A stretch of DNA of 64,000 nucleotides from Rhodobacterales bacterium 52_120_T64 (GTDB taxonomy: Bacteria > Pseudomonadota > Alphaproteobacteria > Rhodobacterales > Rhodobacteraceae), in NCBI GenBank assembly GCA_002162875.1, contig MABA01000020.1, forward strand, positions 1 through 64,000, in the 5' to 3' direction. Position 1 is the stretch's first letter, and the number at the start of each line of letters is the position of its first letter. This document shows positions 1 through 9,906 of this stretch, piece by piece. The notes beneath the pieces are model-generated. The model searched no databases. It was not told the DNA's origin and was given only the letters and a program-made list of their open reading frames with translations. Position numbers and translations under genes: made by a program.

Positions 1-107
1 ATACATCAACGGCTTTTATAATCCTCGCCGCAGACATTCGGCACTAGGCTGGAAAAGCCCCTTGGCATTCGAAAGAATTGCCGCTTAAATGAGTTCATGG
101 AGCGGCA

Positions 108-539
108 CTAAAGCGCGACAGGTCCAGTATCAATAACATATCCACAAGACCGTTGTGCAGCTCGGTGAAAGGTAATCGCCTTACCCTGCCCTTTCAGCCG
201 CAGATAAATAGACACGGCCTCAGACAAGACCACAGAGGCTTCGTGGCTCGTGTTTGGTCGTGCTACAAATGTAGATGACTGAGACGCGTTGAGACGTAGA
301 AGATGCCTTCCCGGAAGCTGCGTGTCCTGACACCGAAGGTGATACCAGTATTCGTCCAACTTGGATGCAGCACTAAATGCTCGTGCCGCGGCTACCTTTG
401 AAGATCGGGTTCGCAGAGAATGGCAAATCTGTTTTGACGTGTAATGATGAATAAGTTCACTCGGGACGCGCCTACTGAAGTAATGGACCCCCTGTTTAAC
501 GAAGGTGTGCGTTGGGTTTTTGTACAACGGCATGATCAA
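108..539 (-). pseudogene. truncated tyrosine integrase (N-terminal part)
   Basis: The 143-residue product resembles the N-terminal region (DUF6538-like, roughly residues 8-60, with the pattern VHYFSRRVP and later SLRTRSSKVA) of Rhodobacterales phage/island tyrosine recombinases. Such proteins are normally about 400 residues. This reading frame stops just after the start of the core-binding region (FHRAAQRSCGYVID), and no catalytic R-H-R-Y core is visible up to the left edge, so I read it as a 3'-truncated remnant. It begins 57 bases from the 3' end of tRNA-Leu and points away from it, the usual arrangement for an element that integrated into a tRNA 3' end. The family call comes from recalled sequence patterns, not from a search. 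Confidence 0.65.
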
Positions 540-595
540 CTGCTCCTAGCTTAAGTTATAAAGCTGGAGTTAAAACAAAGGGTTATCTGAAGTGA

Positions 596-680
596 TGGTA
601 CCCGAGGCCGGAATCGAACCGGCAAGCCTTGCGGCGGGGGATTTTGAATCCCCTGCGTCTACCAATTCCGCCACTCGGGC
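596..680 (-). tRNA. tRNA-Leu (anticodon CAA)
   Basis: On the minus strand the sequence folds as a class II tRNA. It has a 7-bp acceptor stem (GCCCGAG with CTCGGGT, one G-U pair), a TTC-containing T arm, an extended variable arm and the anticodon loop TTCAAAA, which gives anticodon CAA. The discriminator A and an encoded CCA end at 596. The adjacent integrase remnant suggests that this gene served as an attachment site in the past. Confidence 0.95.
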
Positions 681-863
681 ACTTTGTGATCCGGTCGGTA
701 GTTTCATCCGGAACATGCCAGCAATTGTTTGCTTGACCACCTGCTATCAAAAGGTTTCTGGCGGGTAAAGTGGAAACCGTCTAAGAATTGCGAAAATCCT
801 GTCTATATGCTTGACCACACTGCGCTGGCGTGTTGCATGGCTATTTAACTAAACGGAATTATT

Positions 864-1442
864 ATGCTTCGCAGATTATACCAATGGACTATGTCTCTCG
901 CCCAGTCGCGTTACGCGTTGTTGATCCTTGCGTTGATCAGCTTTTTTGAAGCCTCGGTATTTCCAATCCCTCCTGATGCGTTAATGATCCCTATGATCCT
1001 TGCCGCCCCTCGTAAGGCTTTCCTGATTGCGGGTGTTACGACTATTAGCTCGGTTTTAGGCGGCACGCTTGGCTATGGTGCAGGTGTCTACCTTTTTGAG
1101 GAAGTTGGGCGCCCAGTACTGGAATTCTACGGAAAAACCGGTGCGTTCGAGACATTCAAACATTATTACAACGAGCTAGGCCCTGCGATCCTTCTTTTGT
1201 CCGGCATAACGCCGTTCCCGTTTAAAGTTACTACAATCCTGTCTGGCGCAACCGGGCTGGATTTCGGGTTGTTCGTAGCCTTTACATTTGTTGGCCGAGG
1301 CGTGCGTTTTTTTGTTGTGGCGACGTTGTTATGGAAATACGGACCGGATATCCGTCACTTCATTGAAAAACGATTAGGCACTGTGTTTACAATAGGTTTG
1401 CTGGCGTTGCTTGGCGGTTTCCTGATTTTATGGGTGATATGA
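864..1442 (+). CDS. YqaA/DedA-like (VTT domain) inner-membrane protein
   Basis: A 192-residue hydrophobic protein with several transmembrane segments, of the YqaA branch of the DedA/SNARE-associated (VTT) family. The family signature is visible near residues 25-45 (FFEASVFPIPPDALMIP) and again near 110-130 (GITPFPFKVTTILSG), where prolines and a charged residue sit in re-entrant loops. Family members act in membrane homeostasis and possibly lipid scrambling; the exact role of YqaA is not settled. The stop codon overlaps the start of dsbB as ATGA, so the two are translationally coupled. Envelope proteins in this pairing are common in Rhodobacterales, which supports the gene being intact. Confidence 0.85.
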   Translation: MLRRLYQWTMSLAQSRYALLILALISFFEASVFPIPPDALMIPMILAAPRKAFLIAGVTTISSVLGGTLGYGAGVYLFEEVGRPVLEFYGKTGAFETFKHYYNELGPAILLLSGITPFPFKVTTILSGATGLDFGLFVAFTFVGRGVRFFVVATLLWKYGPDIRHFIEKRLGTVFTIGLLALLGGFLILWVI

Positions 1443-1897
1443 TGACAAAACTCCAAAAAGCAGCATTAATGGCCGCCGCTGGTTCAGCTGGTTTGATGAT
1501 TGGCGCATTGATCTTTCAATATGTCTTTGGCATGGCGCCGTGCAAAATGTGTATCTGGCAACGCTGGCCGCATGTAATTGCGATCATTCTCTGGGCTTTA
1601 ATCTACTTCAAACCAAACCGTCTCTTAGCTCTACTCGGTGGCATCGTGGTTCTGGTTGGCGGTTGTATAGGTGTCTATCACGCAGGGGTGGAGCAAAAGT
1701 GGTGGGAAGGTCCGAGCGATTGCACGGGATCCGGTCTGTCCTTGAGCGACAACCTTCTAGATATGTCCGCACCTGTTAACATCGTGATGTGTGACGTAAT
1801 CCCATGGGCCATGTTTGGAATATCGATGGCCGGGTGGAATGCCATCATCTCTTTCGGAATTGTCTATCTCTGGTTCCGTGCGTTTCGTACGGCCTAA
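1439..1897 (+). CDS. dsbB: disulfide bond formation protein B
   Basis: This inner-membrane protein reoxidises periplasmic DsbA and passes electrons to quinone. With the ATG at 1439, which overlaps the preceding stop as ATGA, the product has 152 residues and four predicted membrane helices. The first periplasmic loop holds the redox pair Cys35-Cys38 (CKMC, followed by IWQRWPH). The second pair is Cys95 and Cys118, with the quinone-side conserved residues between them. An in-frame ATG at 1430 would add three residues, but the overlap favours 1439. The gene ends 4 bases into the convergent esterase gene, so the two transcripts overlap. The length is slightly short, as is usual for alphaproteobacterial DsbB. 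Confidence 0.9.
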   Translation: MMTKLQKAALMAAAGSAGLMIGALIFQYVFGMAPCKMCIWQRWPHVIAIILWALIYFKPNRLLALLGGIVVLVGGCIGVYHAGVEQKWWEGPSDCTGSGLSLSDNLLDMSAPVNIVMCDVIPWAMFGISMAGWNAIISFGIVYLWFRAFRTA

Positions 1898-2553
1898 TTC
1901 CCCAACTTCATATTGATGAATTGCAACGCCGTTCCCAGACCATCCGGCGCTATGCCGTGGCCTGTGTTTTTCGAGATGTGTGTGTAAACTTCGAATCCTG
2001 CCTTCGCCAGCGCGTCGGCAGCCTCGGGTAGGGCTGCGGGCGGGACCATATCGTCAGAATCGCCATGAACCAAAAGAATCGGAGGTTTGGATTTCATTTC
2101 TGCTTCCAATAGCTCGGGATGAAGCAGCCTGCCAGAGAACCCCGCGATGCCAGCAAACGAAACCTCGCGTCGAGGGCCGACATGTAGCGCCATCATCGTG
2201 CCCTGCGAAAATCCAAAGATGATCGTACGCTCCGGCCCGACGCGTTCTACCGTGGCCACTTCGTCAAGGTACGCACACAACAGATCGACGGCTTCAATCT
2301 GCCCTGCCCGCGCGGCTTCCTCGGTTGATCCGTCCAGCCGCGGGATCGGTGACCATTGGTAGCCCATCGGATTATTCGCACAACGTTGAGGAGCGTTCGG
2401 CGATAGAAACGTAGTATTCGGCAAGTGTTCTGCCAGCGAATCCGCGATGCCAATCAGATCGTTACCGTCCGATCCATAGCCGTGCAGAAAAATCACTAGG
2501 CTGTCGGCTTTCCCCGAAACTGCATCTTTGCGTGGTCCTGTAAGTGTGGTCAT
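1894..2553 (-). CDS. phospholipase/carboxylesterase (alpha/beta hydrolase)
   Basis: A 219-residue cytosolic serine hydrolase of the carboxylesterase/acyl-protein thioesterase-like family. The oxyanion region HGYGSDGNDL is near residue 24, the nucleophile elbow GFSQGT near residue 115, and the remaining triad residues fit the Asp in GDSDDMVPP and the His in NTGHGI near the C-terminus. The ATG at 2553 overlaps the stop of the upstream glycosylase as ATGA, so I prefer it to the upstream TTG/ATG options, which would put a charged, non-homologous tail in front. The substrate is unknown; small carboxylic esters are typical of the family. It is probably co-transcribed with the glycosylase gene. Confidence 0.85.
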   Translation of the reverse strand: MTTLTGPRKDAVSGKADSLVIFLHGYGSDGNDLIGIADSLAEHLPNTTFLSPNAPQRCANNPMGYQWSPIPRLDGSTEEAARAGQIEAVDLLCAYLDEVATVERVGPERTIIFGFSQGTMMALHVGPRREVSFAGIAGFSGRLLHPELLEAEMKSKPPILLVHGDSDDMVPPAALPEAADALAKAGFEVYTHISKNTGHGIAPDGLGTALQFINMKLGN

Positions 2554-3179
2554 CGTATTCCCTCTCGTTCTTTTTCTACGCGGTAATACGCCCACAACAG
2601 GCGGGCTGCAACCGATCTCCACGGGGTCCACTTTTCAGACATTTTTCGAAGCTCTTTTTCTGTGGGGCGCTCATCCAAATTAAACAAAACTTTCGCAGCC
2701 TCCTGTAGTGCCAAATCACCGGGCGCGAAGACATCTGCCCGTCCAAGACTGAACATCACGTAAATCTCGGCCGTCCATGTCCCAATGCCACGAATAGCAA
2801 TAAGTTGGCGCATAACCTCGTCTGATGGTAATGTTCGAAAGGCAGCATAATCTAGATCCGCAGCCGCTAAATCCTGTGCATATCCGATTTTTTGTCGTGA
2901 AAATCCACAGGCGCGAAACTCTGCTTCACTTGCCGCCAATATAGGGGCTGGGTCGCACATCCCTGCTGCCTCCATTCGCACCCAAATACTGTTAGCCGAC
3001 GCGACCGAGAGTTGCTGGCTGGTGATGGCACTCAACAACTCCCGAAACCCGTCTTCTCGACGTCGCAAAGGTAATGGACCGCATAGCTCCAAGGCATTGG
3101 CAAATCGAGGATCGTAAGCCGCTAGCCATGCCGCGCCTTCAGCGACATCAGCATCCGTTTTGATAATTCGTTCGCTCAT
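2550..3179 (-). CDS. DNA-3-methyladenine glycosylase II (AlkA/HhH-GPD family)
   Basis: This base-excision repair enzyme removes alkylated purines. The 209-residue protein carries the helix-hairpin-helix motif IRGIGTWTAE near residues 130-140 and the following catalytic Asp in FAPGDLALQEA near residue 155, the HhH-GPD signature. SAITSQQLSVASANSIW near residue 48 is the usual lead-in helix. It lacks the N-terminal domain of E. coli AlkA, as short alphaproteobacterial versions do. The ATG at 3179 is chosen because GAGGTGAT lies directly before it; an ATG at 3191 is also in frame. The gene is coupled by a 4-base overlap to the esterase gene downstream. Confidence 0.88.
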   Translation of the reverse strand: MSERIIKTDADVAEGAAWLAAYDPRFANALELCGPLPLRRREDGFRELLSAITSQQLSVASANSIWVRMEAAGMCDPAPILAASEAEFRACGFSRQKIGYAQDLAAADLDYAAFRTLPSDEVMRQLIAIRGIGTWTAEIYVMFSLGRADVFAPGDLALQEAAKVLFNLDERPTEKELRKMSEKWTPWRSVAARLLWAYYRVEKEREGIR

Positions 3180-3304
3180 ATCACCTCGCATTTTTCGCCC
3201 GAGTTAAGCAATTTATTCACGCAGAACTTAATACTATTTGTGACGCTGCGTCTTATTGTCATATCTACTGGAAATTGAATGTGTCACGAAATAGAACAAC
3301 ACAT

Positions 3305-4561
3305 ATGACCTATATTGATTCCAATACCATTGCACGCCGAAACGTAAAAGTTCTAGTTGCCGCACAAGCCATTCTGGGTGCCCAGATGCCGATCAGTTTT
3401 GTGCTAGGGGGACTGGCCGGACAATACCTGTCAACCAACCCTTGCTGGGCAACGCTACCAATTGCTTTGATCGTTTTCGGTTCGATGCTGACAGCCCCTG
3501 TCATGTCGTCGATTATGCAGCAGTACGGACGGCGGACCGGCTTTTTCGTTGGCGTTCTGGGTGGAGTTATCGGCGCAACGATTTCGGCGATAGCCTTGTG
3601 GCAAAACTCGTTTCCGTTGTTTTTACTTGGATCAATATTCACCGGTATCTATATGTCCGCTCAAGGTTTTTATCGCTTCGCCGCCATGGACATGGCCAGT
3701 GAAGACTACCGCCCCAAGGCCATTTCATGGGTTATGGCCGGTGGATTGCTCTCTGCAATAATTGGTCCACAACTGGTCAAAATCACACAAGGCGCGTTAG
3801 ACCCGATCCCCTTCGTGGGCTCGTATATCGCGATTATTGTTTTGAATTTTGTCGGGGCCTTTTTGTTTCTTTTCTTGAACATCCCCAAGCCGAAAAAGCC
3901 CGCTGCAGACGCGCCCAAAGGCCGCTCTCGTCGCGAACTGCTGCGCGAGCCACAAATTTTAGTCGCCATGATCAGTGCGATGGTTGCCTATGCTTTGATG
4001 AACCTCGTTATGACCTCGACCCCGTTGGCGGTCGTGGGCTGTGGATTCGAAACGGCGGATGCGGCGGATATCGTTTCTGGTCACGTTCTGGCAATGTATG
4101 TGCCGGCTTTCTTCACGGGGCATTTGATCGCACGGTTTGGCGTTGAACGCATCATCGCGTTAGGATTGGTTATTCTGGCCGCAGCAGGTGGTGTAGCCCT
4201 TGCCGGTGTAGAGTTGGGGAACTTCTACATAGCTTTGATCCTTCTGGGGATAGGTTGGAATTTCGGCTTTATCGGCGCAACAACTATGTTGGCCGGAGCA
4301 CACACCCCCGAGGAACAAGGCCGTATGCAGGGTATGAACGATTTCGCTGTATTCGGTATGGTAACGATCGCTTCGCTAAGTTCGGGCGGGTTAATGAATT
4401 GTTCTGGTGGAACTGCGCAAGATGGGTGGACGGCCGTCAACTTGGCGATGATCCCGTTCTTAATGCTGGCAGGCGGTGCGCTGATCTGGTTTGTAATACG
4501 CGGCAAGAAAGGCACTTACCCGTTACCAACGTCCGGTGGAACTGCGCCAGAGCAAGTCTAG
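3305..4561 (+). CDS. MFS transporter
   Basis: A 418-residue integral membrane protein with about twelve hydrophobic segments and a basic central loop (PKPKKPAADAPKGRSRRE, around residue 195). This is the two-times-six topology of the major facilitator superfamily. The loop between helices 2 and 3 carries a degenerate motif-A-like basic stretch (QQYGRRTGF). The substrate cannot be read from the sequence. The ATG at 3305 is preferred over an in-frame TTG 30 bases upstream. The last 39 bases overlap the end of the convergent phytoene-synthase-like gene. It stands alone on its strand with no linked regulator. Confidence 0.85.
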   Translation: MTYIDSNTIARRNVKVLVAAQAILGAQMPISFVLGGLAGQYLSTNPCWATLPIALIVFGSMLTAPVMSSIMQQYGRRTGFFVGVLGGVIGATISAIALWQNSFPLFLLGSIFTGIYMSAQGFYRFAAMDMASEDYRPKAISWVMAGGLLSAIIGPQLVKITQGALDPIPFVGSYIAIIVLNFVGAFLFLFLNIPKPKKPAADAPKGRSRRELLREPQILVAMISAMVAYALMNLVMTSTPLAVVGCGFETADAADIVSGHVLAMYVPAFFTGHLIARFGVERIIALGLVILAAAGGVALAGVELGNFYIALILLGIGWNFGFIGATTMLAGAHTPEEQGRMQGMNDFAVFGMVTIASLSSGGLMNCSGGTAQDGWTAVNLAMIPFLMLAGGALIWFVIRGKKGTYPLPTSGGTAPEQV

Positions 4562-5338
4562 CTTCTTTCTAAACTCAGAGGTCTCAAGGGGTTGTCGAAG
4601 CGTTTTTCGAGGCTGAGCCTTAACCATTGTGAGCGGCACATTCACTTGCCATCCCGATAACAGTGCGGGCGAAGCGGATTTCGGGACTTGCTTTCGCTCC
4701 TTACGTGCATACCGAACCTTAGAAAGCGCGCTTACGGAAATATCGTGCAGTGCAGTGGCCAGATTGTCAGGCACCTCACCACTTGCGACGGCGTTGCGAT
4801 CCAGTGCCCCGTTAACTGGCACAGGATGCCTACCAGCTGTGTACAATGCTGGCAGTGCGCGCCACAGATTGGCAATGCCAACGCCGTAACCGAAGTCAGC
4901 AATACGTGCCAAATCCTTCGCCCCCAGTGCGATCGCGGCCAATCGCATCGGATTGCCAGACGTTGCATTAATATAGGCATCAAATGCAGGCAGTCCGGAG
5001 TGCCCTTCGCGGTAGATGTCGAAGCGCCGCGCCTCGATCAACTCCACGAATAGGTTTTGTGGAAGGTTATACCTCGCGATCACCTCGGCCAAAGGCTCGA
5101 CCACCTCGTGGTGACCTACTTTGCCGTTATAAATTTCGTTGATCGTATCAAGCCACCACTGAAGGCGCATCTCGGCGATCATTTCCTCGTTGCTCGCCCA
5201 TGGCGCTCGAACAACCTCCAGATTGAAAGCATACAAAACAAACAAACGATCCCGCATCGCATCAGGGGCCGCCATTACCGAAAGGTAGCGATTTGGGTCG
5301 CCTGTCTTGACCAGTTCAGCGCAGGCCTCAATGCTCAT
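4523..5338 (-). CDS. squalene/phytoene synthase family protein
   Basis: A 271-residue all-helical protein related to phytoene/squalene synthases and to the mitochondrial complex I assembly factor NDUFAF6. The N-terminal ANPDRY-like start (TGDPNRYLSVMAAP), the QWWLDTINE segment near residue 60 and the GNPMRLAAIALG stretch near residue 130 fit the family. The canonical DxxxD metal-binding Asp pairs of true prenyl synthases are not evident: the first is represented only by QWWLDTI. With no carotenoid genes nearby, an NDUFAF6-like assembly role is more plausible than isoprenoid synthesis, but this is inference. Its start overlaps the cimA stop as ATGA, so it is the last gene of a cysS-cimA operon. 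Confidence 0.75.
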   Translation of the reverse strand: MSIEACAELVKTGDPNRYLSVMAAPDAMRDRLFVLYAFNLEVVRAPWASNEEMIAEMRLQWWLDTINEIYNGKVGHHEVVEPLAEVIARYNLPQNLFVELIEARRFDIYREGHSGLPAFDAYINATSGNPMRLAAIALGAKDLARIADFGYGVGIANLWRALPALYTAGRHPVPVNGALDRNAVASGEVPDNLATALHDISVSALSKVRYARKERKQVPKSASPALLSGWQVNVPLTMVKAQPRKTLRQPLETSEFRKKLDLLWRSSTGRW

Positions 5339-6963
5339 GCAGGGGTTGCCCCTTCGCGGATCAATTTCCAGTTAATCGCATCAACCAGCGCCTGAAAGGA
5401 TGCGTCAACTATGTTGGCGGAAACACCAACAGTCGACCACCGCCGCCCCTGCCCGTCTTCGCTGTCGATCAGAACACGGGTCACGGCCTCGGTTCCGCCA
5501 TTAGTTATGCGAACCTTGAAGTCGACCAGTTTCATATCGTCAATCAGTTCTTGATACGGGCCCAAGTCCTTACCCAAAGCGCGTGAAAGCGCGTTTATAG
5601 GCCCTTGATCGCGATCATCCTCGGTAGAATGACTTTCCGACGCGCTGATCACGCGATTACCGGCAATTTTGGCCACAACCACCGCTTCGGATACAGTTAT
5701 CATCTGGTGCAACGCATTTTGACGACGCTCGACCGTGACGCGATAACGCTCGATCTCGAAGAACTTGGGTAGTTGTCCTAGAACCTCCCGCGCCAACAAC
5801 TCGAAACTCGCTTGTGCGCTATCGTAGGCAAACCCGCGATCTTCGCGATCCTTCACCTCATCAAGGATTTGCGAGAGCGCAGGATTGCCTTTGGTAACCT
5901 CAAGTCCGGCCTCGGCAAGCCGCTTACGAAGGTTCGACTGCCCCGCCTGATTGGACATTGGCACCAACCGTTCGTTCCCTACCGTTTCAGGCGGGATATG
6001 TTCGTAGGTCGTGGGGTCTTTCAAGATCGCACTAGCATGCAACCCCGCCTTATGTACGAACGCGGATGCCCCTACATAAGCCGCACTGGCGTTCGGCACA
6101 CGGTTTAGAATATCGTCAAGCATCCTTGATAGGCGCGTCAACCCAGCCAAGGCCTCAACCTTCACGCCGATGTCATATGCACTGGCGTACGGCTCTTTCA
6201 GCAACAATGTCGGGATTAGCGTGATCAGGTTGGCATTACCGCAACGCTCGCCTAACCCGTTCAACGTGCCTTGGATTTGCCGCGCCCCTGCGTCAACTGC
6301 GGCGAGGGAATTTGCCACTGCATGTTCCGTATCATTATGCGTATGGATGGCCACGTGGTCACCGGGTATACCGGATGCGATCACGGCTTTGACAGCCTTG
6401 GTTACGTCTTCGGGCAGCGCGCCACCATTGGTGTCGCACAACACGATCCACCGCGCACCGGCCTTGTAGGCGGCCATGCAACATTCAAGTGTGTACGCGG
6501 GGTTGGCCTTGAAACCGTCGAAGAAATGTTCGGCATCGTACAGGCTTTCACGACCCAATACTGTCAAATGCTCGAACGAGCCTTTGATGTTTTCGACGTT
6601 TTCCTCAAGCGTGATCCCCAGTGCAGTGGTGACATGGAAATCGTGGGATTTACCAACAAGGCAAACCGCTGGCGTATTGGCGTTGATAACCGCCGCCAGC
6701 ACATCATCATTCGCCGCCGAGCGCCCTGCCCGTTTGGTCATCCCGAACGCCGCAAACGTGGCGGTGCTCAATTTTGGAGCCGCTGCGAAAAAGTCGTTGT
6801 CCGTGGGATTTGCCCCGGGCCAACCACCCTCGACATAATCAATGCCAAGATCATCGAGCGCCTTGGCAATGCGGGTTTTATCCTCAGCCGAAAAGTCCAC
6901 TCCGTGGGTTTGTTGGCCGTCACGCAATGTGGTGTCGTATAGGTAAAGGCGTTCTTTGGTCAT
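5335..6963 (-). CDS. cimA: (R)-citramalate synthase
   Basis: This enzyme condenses pyruvate and acetyl-CoA to (R)-citramalate, the entry to a threonine-independent isoleucine route. At 542 residues it has the full family length. The catalytic TIM barrel starts with [17 protein letters not shown] (residues 7-23), holds the metal-binding [13 protein letters not shown] segment near residue 205 and [12 protein letters not shown] near residue 235, and is followed by a C-terminal LeuA-type allosteric domain from about residue 400. The CimA branch rather than homocitrate or isopropylmalate synthase is suggested by the QQTHGVDF variant. The gene overlaps cysS and the phytoene-synthase-like gene by 4 bases each. 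Confidence 0.9.
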   Translation of the reverse strand: MTKERLYLYDTTLRDGQQTHGVDFSAEDKTRIAKALDDLGIDYVEGGWPGANPTDNDFFAAAPKLSTATFAAFGMTKRAGRSAANDDVLAAVINANTPAVCLVGKSHDFHVTTALGITLEENVENIKGSFEHLTVLGRESLYDAEHFFDGFKANPAYTLECCMAAYKAGARWIVLCDTNGGALPEDVTKAVKAVIASGIPGDHVAIHTHNDTEHAVANSLAAVDAGARQIQGTLNGLGERCGNANLITLIPTLLLKEPYASAYDIGVKVEALAGLTRLSRMLDDILNRVPNASAAYVGASAFVHKAGLHASAILKDPTTYEHIPPETVGNERLVPMSNQAGQSNLRKRLAEAGLEVTKGNPALSQILDEVKDREDRGFAYDSAQASFELLAREVLGQLPKFFEIERYRVTVERRQNALHQMITVSEAVVVAKIAGNRVISASESHSTEDDRDQGPINALSRALGKDLGPYQELIDDMKLVDFKVRITNGGTEAVTRVLIDSEDGQGRRWSTVGVSANIVDASFQALVDAINWKLIREGATPA

Positions 6964-8363
6964 AATAAACCCTCCAGCTTTGCCACATCAAAATTATCAC
7001 CCTTATTAAATTCAGGTTCGTCAGATGTATCGCGAACAACGACTCCAGCGTTAGCAAGGCCATCTCGAATTCCATCAGCTTTTTGAAAGTTTCTCACTTT
7101 TCGCGCATTATCTCGCTTTTGGAGCAAAAATCTGACGTAACCGGTTTCAGCGTCTGTGAAACCCTCCACTTTTGCCCATTCAGGTATTCCATTTTCCATT
7201 AACCCGAGTAGTGACATGCTTGCTCTCAATGTTGGTACATCACCAGCGTGGCCAAGTTGATGACACTCAGCGATAGCTCTAGCAGTATTCAGATCGTCTG
7301 ATAGTCCTGATATTACCTCAGGGTGAGGTGTTCCGTTATCAAGCGCCAGACCAACTAAACGGTACCATTTAGTTAAAGTTTTTTGAGCCTCAGCCACCCG
7401 CTTCGCCGTCCAGTCCATCGGAGAACGATAATGCGTCGACAATATCACAAACCGGATCACCTCGCCCGGAATGCCCTTGTCCAGCAAGTCCTTAACCGTA
7501 AAGAAATTCCCCAAGCTCTTGGACATCTTTTTGCCCTCGACCTGTATCATTTCGTTATGCATCCACACATTGGCGAACCCGCCGTCAGGATTGGCACAGC
7601 AGCTCTGCGCGATTTCGTTCTCGTGGTGCGGGAATTGCAAGTCCAGCCCGCCTCCGTGAATGTCAAAAGTCGCCCCCAGCAGGTCCAGCGACATGGCGGA
7701 ACACTCGATATGCCAACCCGGACGGCCGCGCCCCCATGGGCTATCCCAGCCCGGCAGGTCATCCGTCGAGGGTTTCCACAGTACAAAGTCCATCGGGTCG
7801 CGTTTGTAGTCGGCAATCTCCACTCGTTTCCCCGCGCGCATGTCTTCCAGCTTGCGGCCAGACAACGCGCCGTACGCGTCATAAGAATTCACGTCGAACA
7901 GCACATGCCCTTCGGAAACATACGCGTTACCCCTCTCGATCAACCGTTCGATCATCGAAACCATCTGGGCGATGTATTCGGTTGCACGCGGTTCATCCGT
8001 CGGGCGCAGCGTTCCAAGCGCCTCCATATCCTCGTGATACCATGCAATCGTTTGGTCCGTCAGTTCGCGGATGATGGCTTTCAAATCTCGATCATCACCT
8101 TTGACTTTCATCTCAGCCGCGCGTGCGTTGATCTTGTCGTCGACATCGGTAAAATTCCGCACATACCGGACCGCATAATGGCCATAAGTATGGCGCAGCA
8201 ATCGGAACAGCGTGTCAAACACCACAACCGGCCGCGCGTTGCCGATGTGGGCGCGATCATAGACAGTCGGACCACAGACATACATCCGCACGTTGGCCGC
8301 GTCGATCGGCACGAAATCTTCTTTCGTGCGGGTTTTGGTATTATACAGTTTGATCTTGGTCAT
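6960..8363 (-). CDS. cysS: cysteinyl-tRNA synthetase
   Basis: A class I aminoacyl-tRNA synthetase of 467 residues that charges tRNA-Cys. The HIGH-type motif is AHIGNARP after YVCGPTVYD (residues 29-45), and the KMSKS loop is KKMSKSLGN near residue 270. Zinc ligands are supplied by Cys29, the Cys in HIECSAM, and the His/Glu of FPHHENE near residue 235. The length matches the family. It is the first gene of the operon cysS-cimA-phytoene-synthase-like. The C-terminal third, from about 6960 to 7390, looks more AT-rich than the rest but encodes a continuous anticodon-binding domain, so I regard the gene as intact. Confidence 0.95.
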   Translation of the reverse strand: MTKIKLYNTKTRTKEDFVPIDAANVRMYVCGPTVYDRAHIGNARPVVVFDTLFRLLRHTYGHYAVRYVRNFTDVDDKINARAAEMKVKGDDRDLKAIIRELTDQTIAWYHEDMEALGTLRPTDEPRATEYIAQMVSMIERLIERGNAYVSEGHVLFDVNSYDAYGALSGRKLEDMRAGKRVEIADYKRDPMDFVLWKPSTDDLPGWDSPWGRGRPGWHIECSAMSLDLLGATFDIHGGGLDLQFPHHENEIAQSCCANPDGGFANVWMHNEMIQVEGKKMSKSLGNFFTVKDLLDKGIPGEVIRFVILSTHYRSPMDWTAKRVAEAQKTLTKWYRLVGLALDNGTPHPEVISGLSDDLNTARAIAECHQLGHAGDVPTLRASMSLLGLMENGIPEWAKVEGFTDAETGYVRFLLQKRDNARKVRNFQKADGIRDGLANAGVVVRDTSDEPEFNKGDNFDVAKLEGLL

Positions 8364-8693
8364 AGCTCGTTCCCGGTCACAGAATTCCCTGCAGCGGGCC
8401 TAGCATTTTGAAATCAATTTGAAAACAGAAAGACGCGCCGCGGACAATGTGTCAGCAGATAATGCAAATCTCGATAAGGCAAATTACGTTTTTCATATGG
8501 TGTGTATGGCAGTTCACTGCGACCGGATCAAGCCCCTCGCTAATTTGTGCGATTGGCAGTCGAGTTGATCTTTTAAATTTGATTGCCCGAAACCAATCTC
8601 TTTTATGCTTTGCATTCAATAACAGCAGGACTTGAATTCCCACTTCCCCCTCTTGACCTCCCCCAGTCATCCGCGTAAATGGCAGCCTTCTAC
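8364..8693. other. intergenic region, no gene recognised
   Basis: This 330-base spacer lies between the cysS start and tRNA-Gln. It must contain promoters for both, but I see no convincing consensus. The only open frames are about 60-70 codons long, with no recognisable composition or ribosome-binding site. Confidence 0.6.
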
Positions 8694-8767
8694 TGGGGAA
8701 TAGGTTAACGGTAGACCCGCAGACTCTGACTCTGTTAGTCCAGGTTCGAATCCTGGTTCCCCAGCCA
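8694..8767 (+). tRNA. tRNA-Gln (anticodon CTG)
   Basis: A 74-base cloverleaf. The acceptor stem TGGGGAA pairs with TTCCCCA, the T arm is GTTCGAATC in a CCAGG/CCTGG stem, and the anticodon loop CTCTGAC gives anticodon CTG. Discriminator G and an encoded CCA end at 8767. The decayed mobile element begins about 180 bases downstream. Confidence 0.94.
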
Positions 8768-8949
8768 AACAGTCCGTCTCACTTTGAGTACATGTGTTTG
8801 GCTCGAAGTTATGACGTTATTTCCGCGAGTTACAACGAAGATACCACACAGAGACGCGCGATAGCGCATCCTACGGGCCACAAATACCCCATAATCTCTG
8901 CTTGCAAATACGGCGCTAACAGTTTGAGTCGTCTGAATAAGTTTTCGGC

Positions 8950-9906
8950 TTAGAGGCCGGCGATCAATTGCCGCTGATCTTCCCAATCGAGCGGCAACGT
9001 GTTGCGCTGAAGCCATTCCGAAGTAAGCCTGACTGGCTGGCGCCCCTCGGCAACTCGCTTTACGATATCAGGGGCCAGGAAAGCGTGGTCCATCATTTGC
9101 AAAATGCGCCGTTTGGTTAGGCCAGCATCATTCGCCACTTCATCAAGTGTGCGCCCCTGCCGGATTGCCTCGAACCATTTTTGTTTCAACACCGCGCTTG
9201 CGAAGCTGAAACGGCTTCTCGAACACCAGACCTTCTTCAAATATATCGGCACGCGGCACATCCAGTTTTGTCGAGAGCACATTCGGATCCAGCCGGATTT
9301 CCATGCTACCCGCGCTGATCCGAACCCCGAAAATCAGATTTGCAGAGAAGGTAGCTCTCAAAACTCCTTTCAGTTCAATGACCAAGCCGTCAATCCGGTG
9401 CAACACCTGCTTCAATTCCGATTCCCCTGTCATAGGAACTACTCGTGCCAGAAAATCTGGCCGTTCAAATTCCTCTATGAGCGTTGCCCCCAATCCCTCC
9501 TCCATTGCCCCTGCCGGCAGTCGCCATCCCGACAGGTTTTTCTCGCCGGAATGTTTTATTAGACGGTTCGAGACGTAATATCGGTGTCGCCCCCCGTTTT
9601 TGTTAGCATGTGATTATGTTAACCGATCGCCTGTCTGCTCAAACAATTTTCGTACCAAGTGTGACGGCTCTGCTGGGTTCAATTTTAGTCGGTTGCGGCC
9701 TGCCTGCGCTTCAAGGGCGTCCTGAAGATTGTGCCATATTTCCCCGTTTATGATCACCGGATGTTGGCCTTCATAAACCTGGTTTTTATGGCGAATGCGA
9801 CCTGCGTAAAGCGGATTGGCCAGTATCTGGTGGATGTGTCCCCAACCATATTTGCCCGGCAGGTCGGAGCTTAACCAAGGGTGCTCACCGGTCAGATCGT
9901 CAAAGC
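8950..9906 (-). pseudogene. large serine recombinase, C-terminal pseudogene
   Basis: Read on the minus strand, three blocks join into the C-terminal two thirds of a large serine (resolvase/invertase-type) site-specific recombinase. Block one (about 9906-9617) contains the Recombinase-domain pattern LANPLYAGRIRHKNQVYEGQ and HPVIINGEIW. An in-frame TAA at 9614-9616 interrupts it, and the frame then continues as GGRHRYYVSNRLIKHSGE and SGWRLPA to about 9190. A frameshift or small deletion follows near 9170-9210, after which the usual C-terminus appears (FLAPDIVKRVAEGRQP, LPLDWEDQRQL) to the stop at 8950. The catalytic N-terminal domain with the nucleophilic Ser is missing, cut off where the IS1182-type remnant begins. 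It is clearly non-functional. Confidence 0.8.

Noticed and set aside
6271-6942. 223-codon open frame opposite cimA
   Set aside because: Antisense shadow of the citramalate synthase gene; Cys/Arg-rich translation with no family features.
7383-8411. Long open frame (342 codons) on the plus strand opposite cysS
   Set aside because: It lies entirely antisense to a confidently identified cysteinyl-tRNA synthetase, its translation is rich in His/Arg/Gln with no recognisable domain, and it has no ribosome-binding site or operon context.
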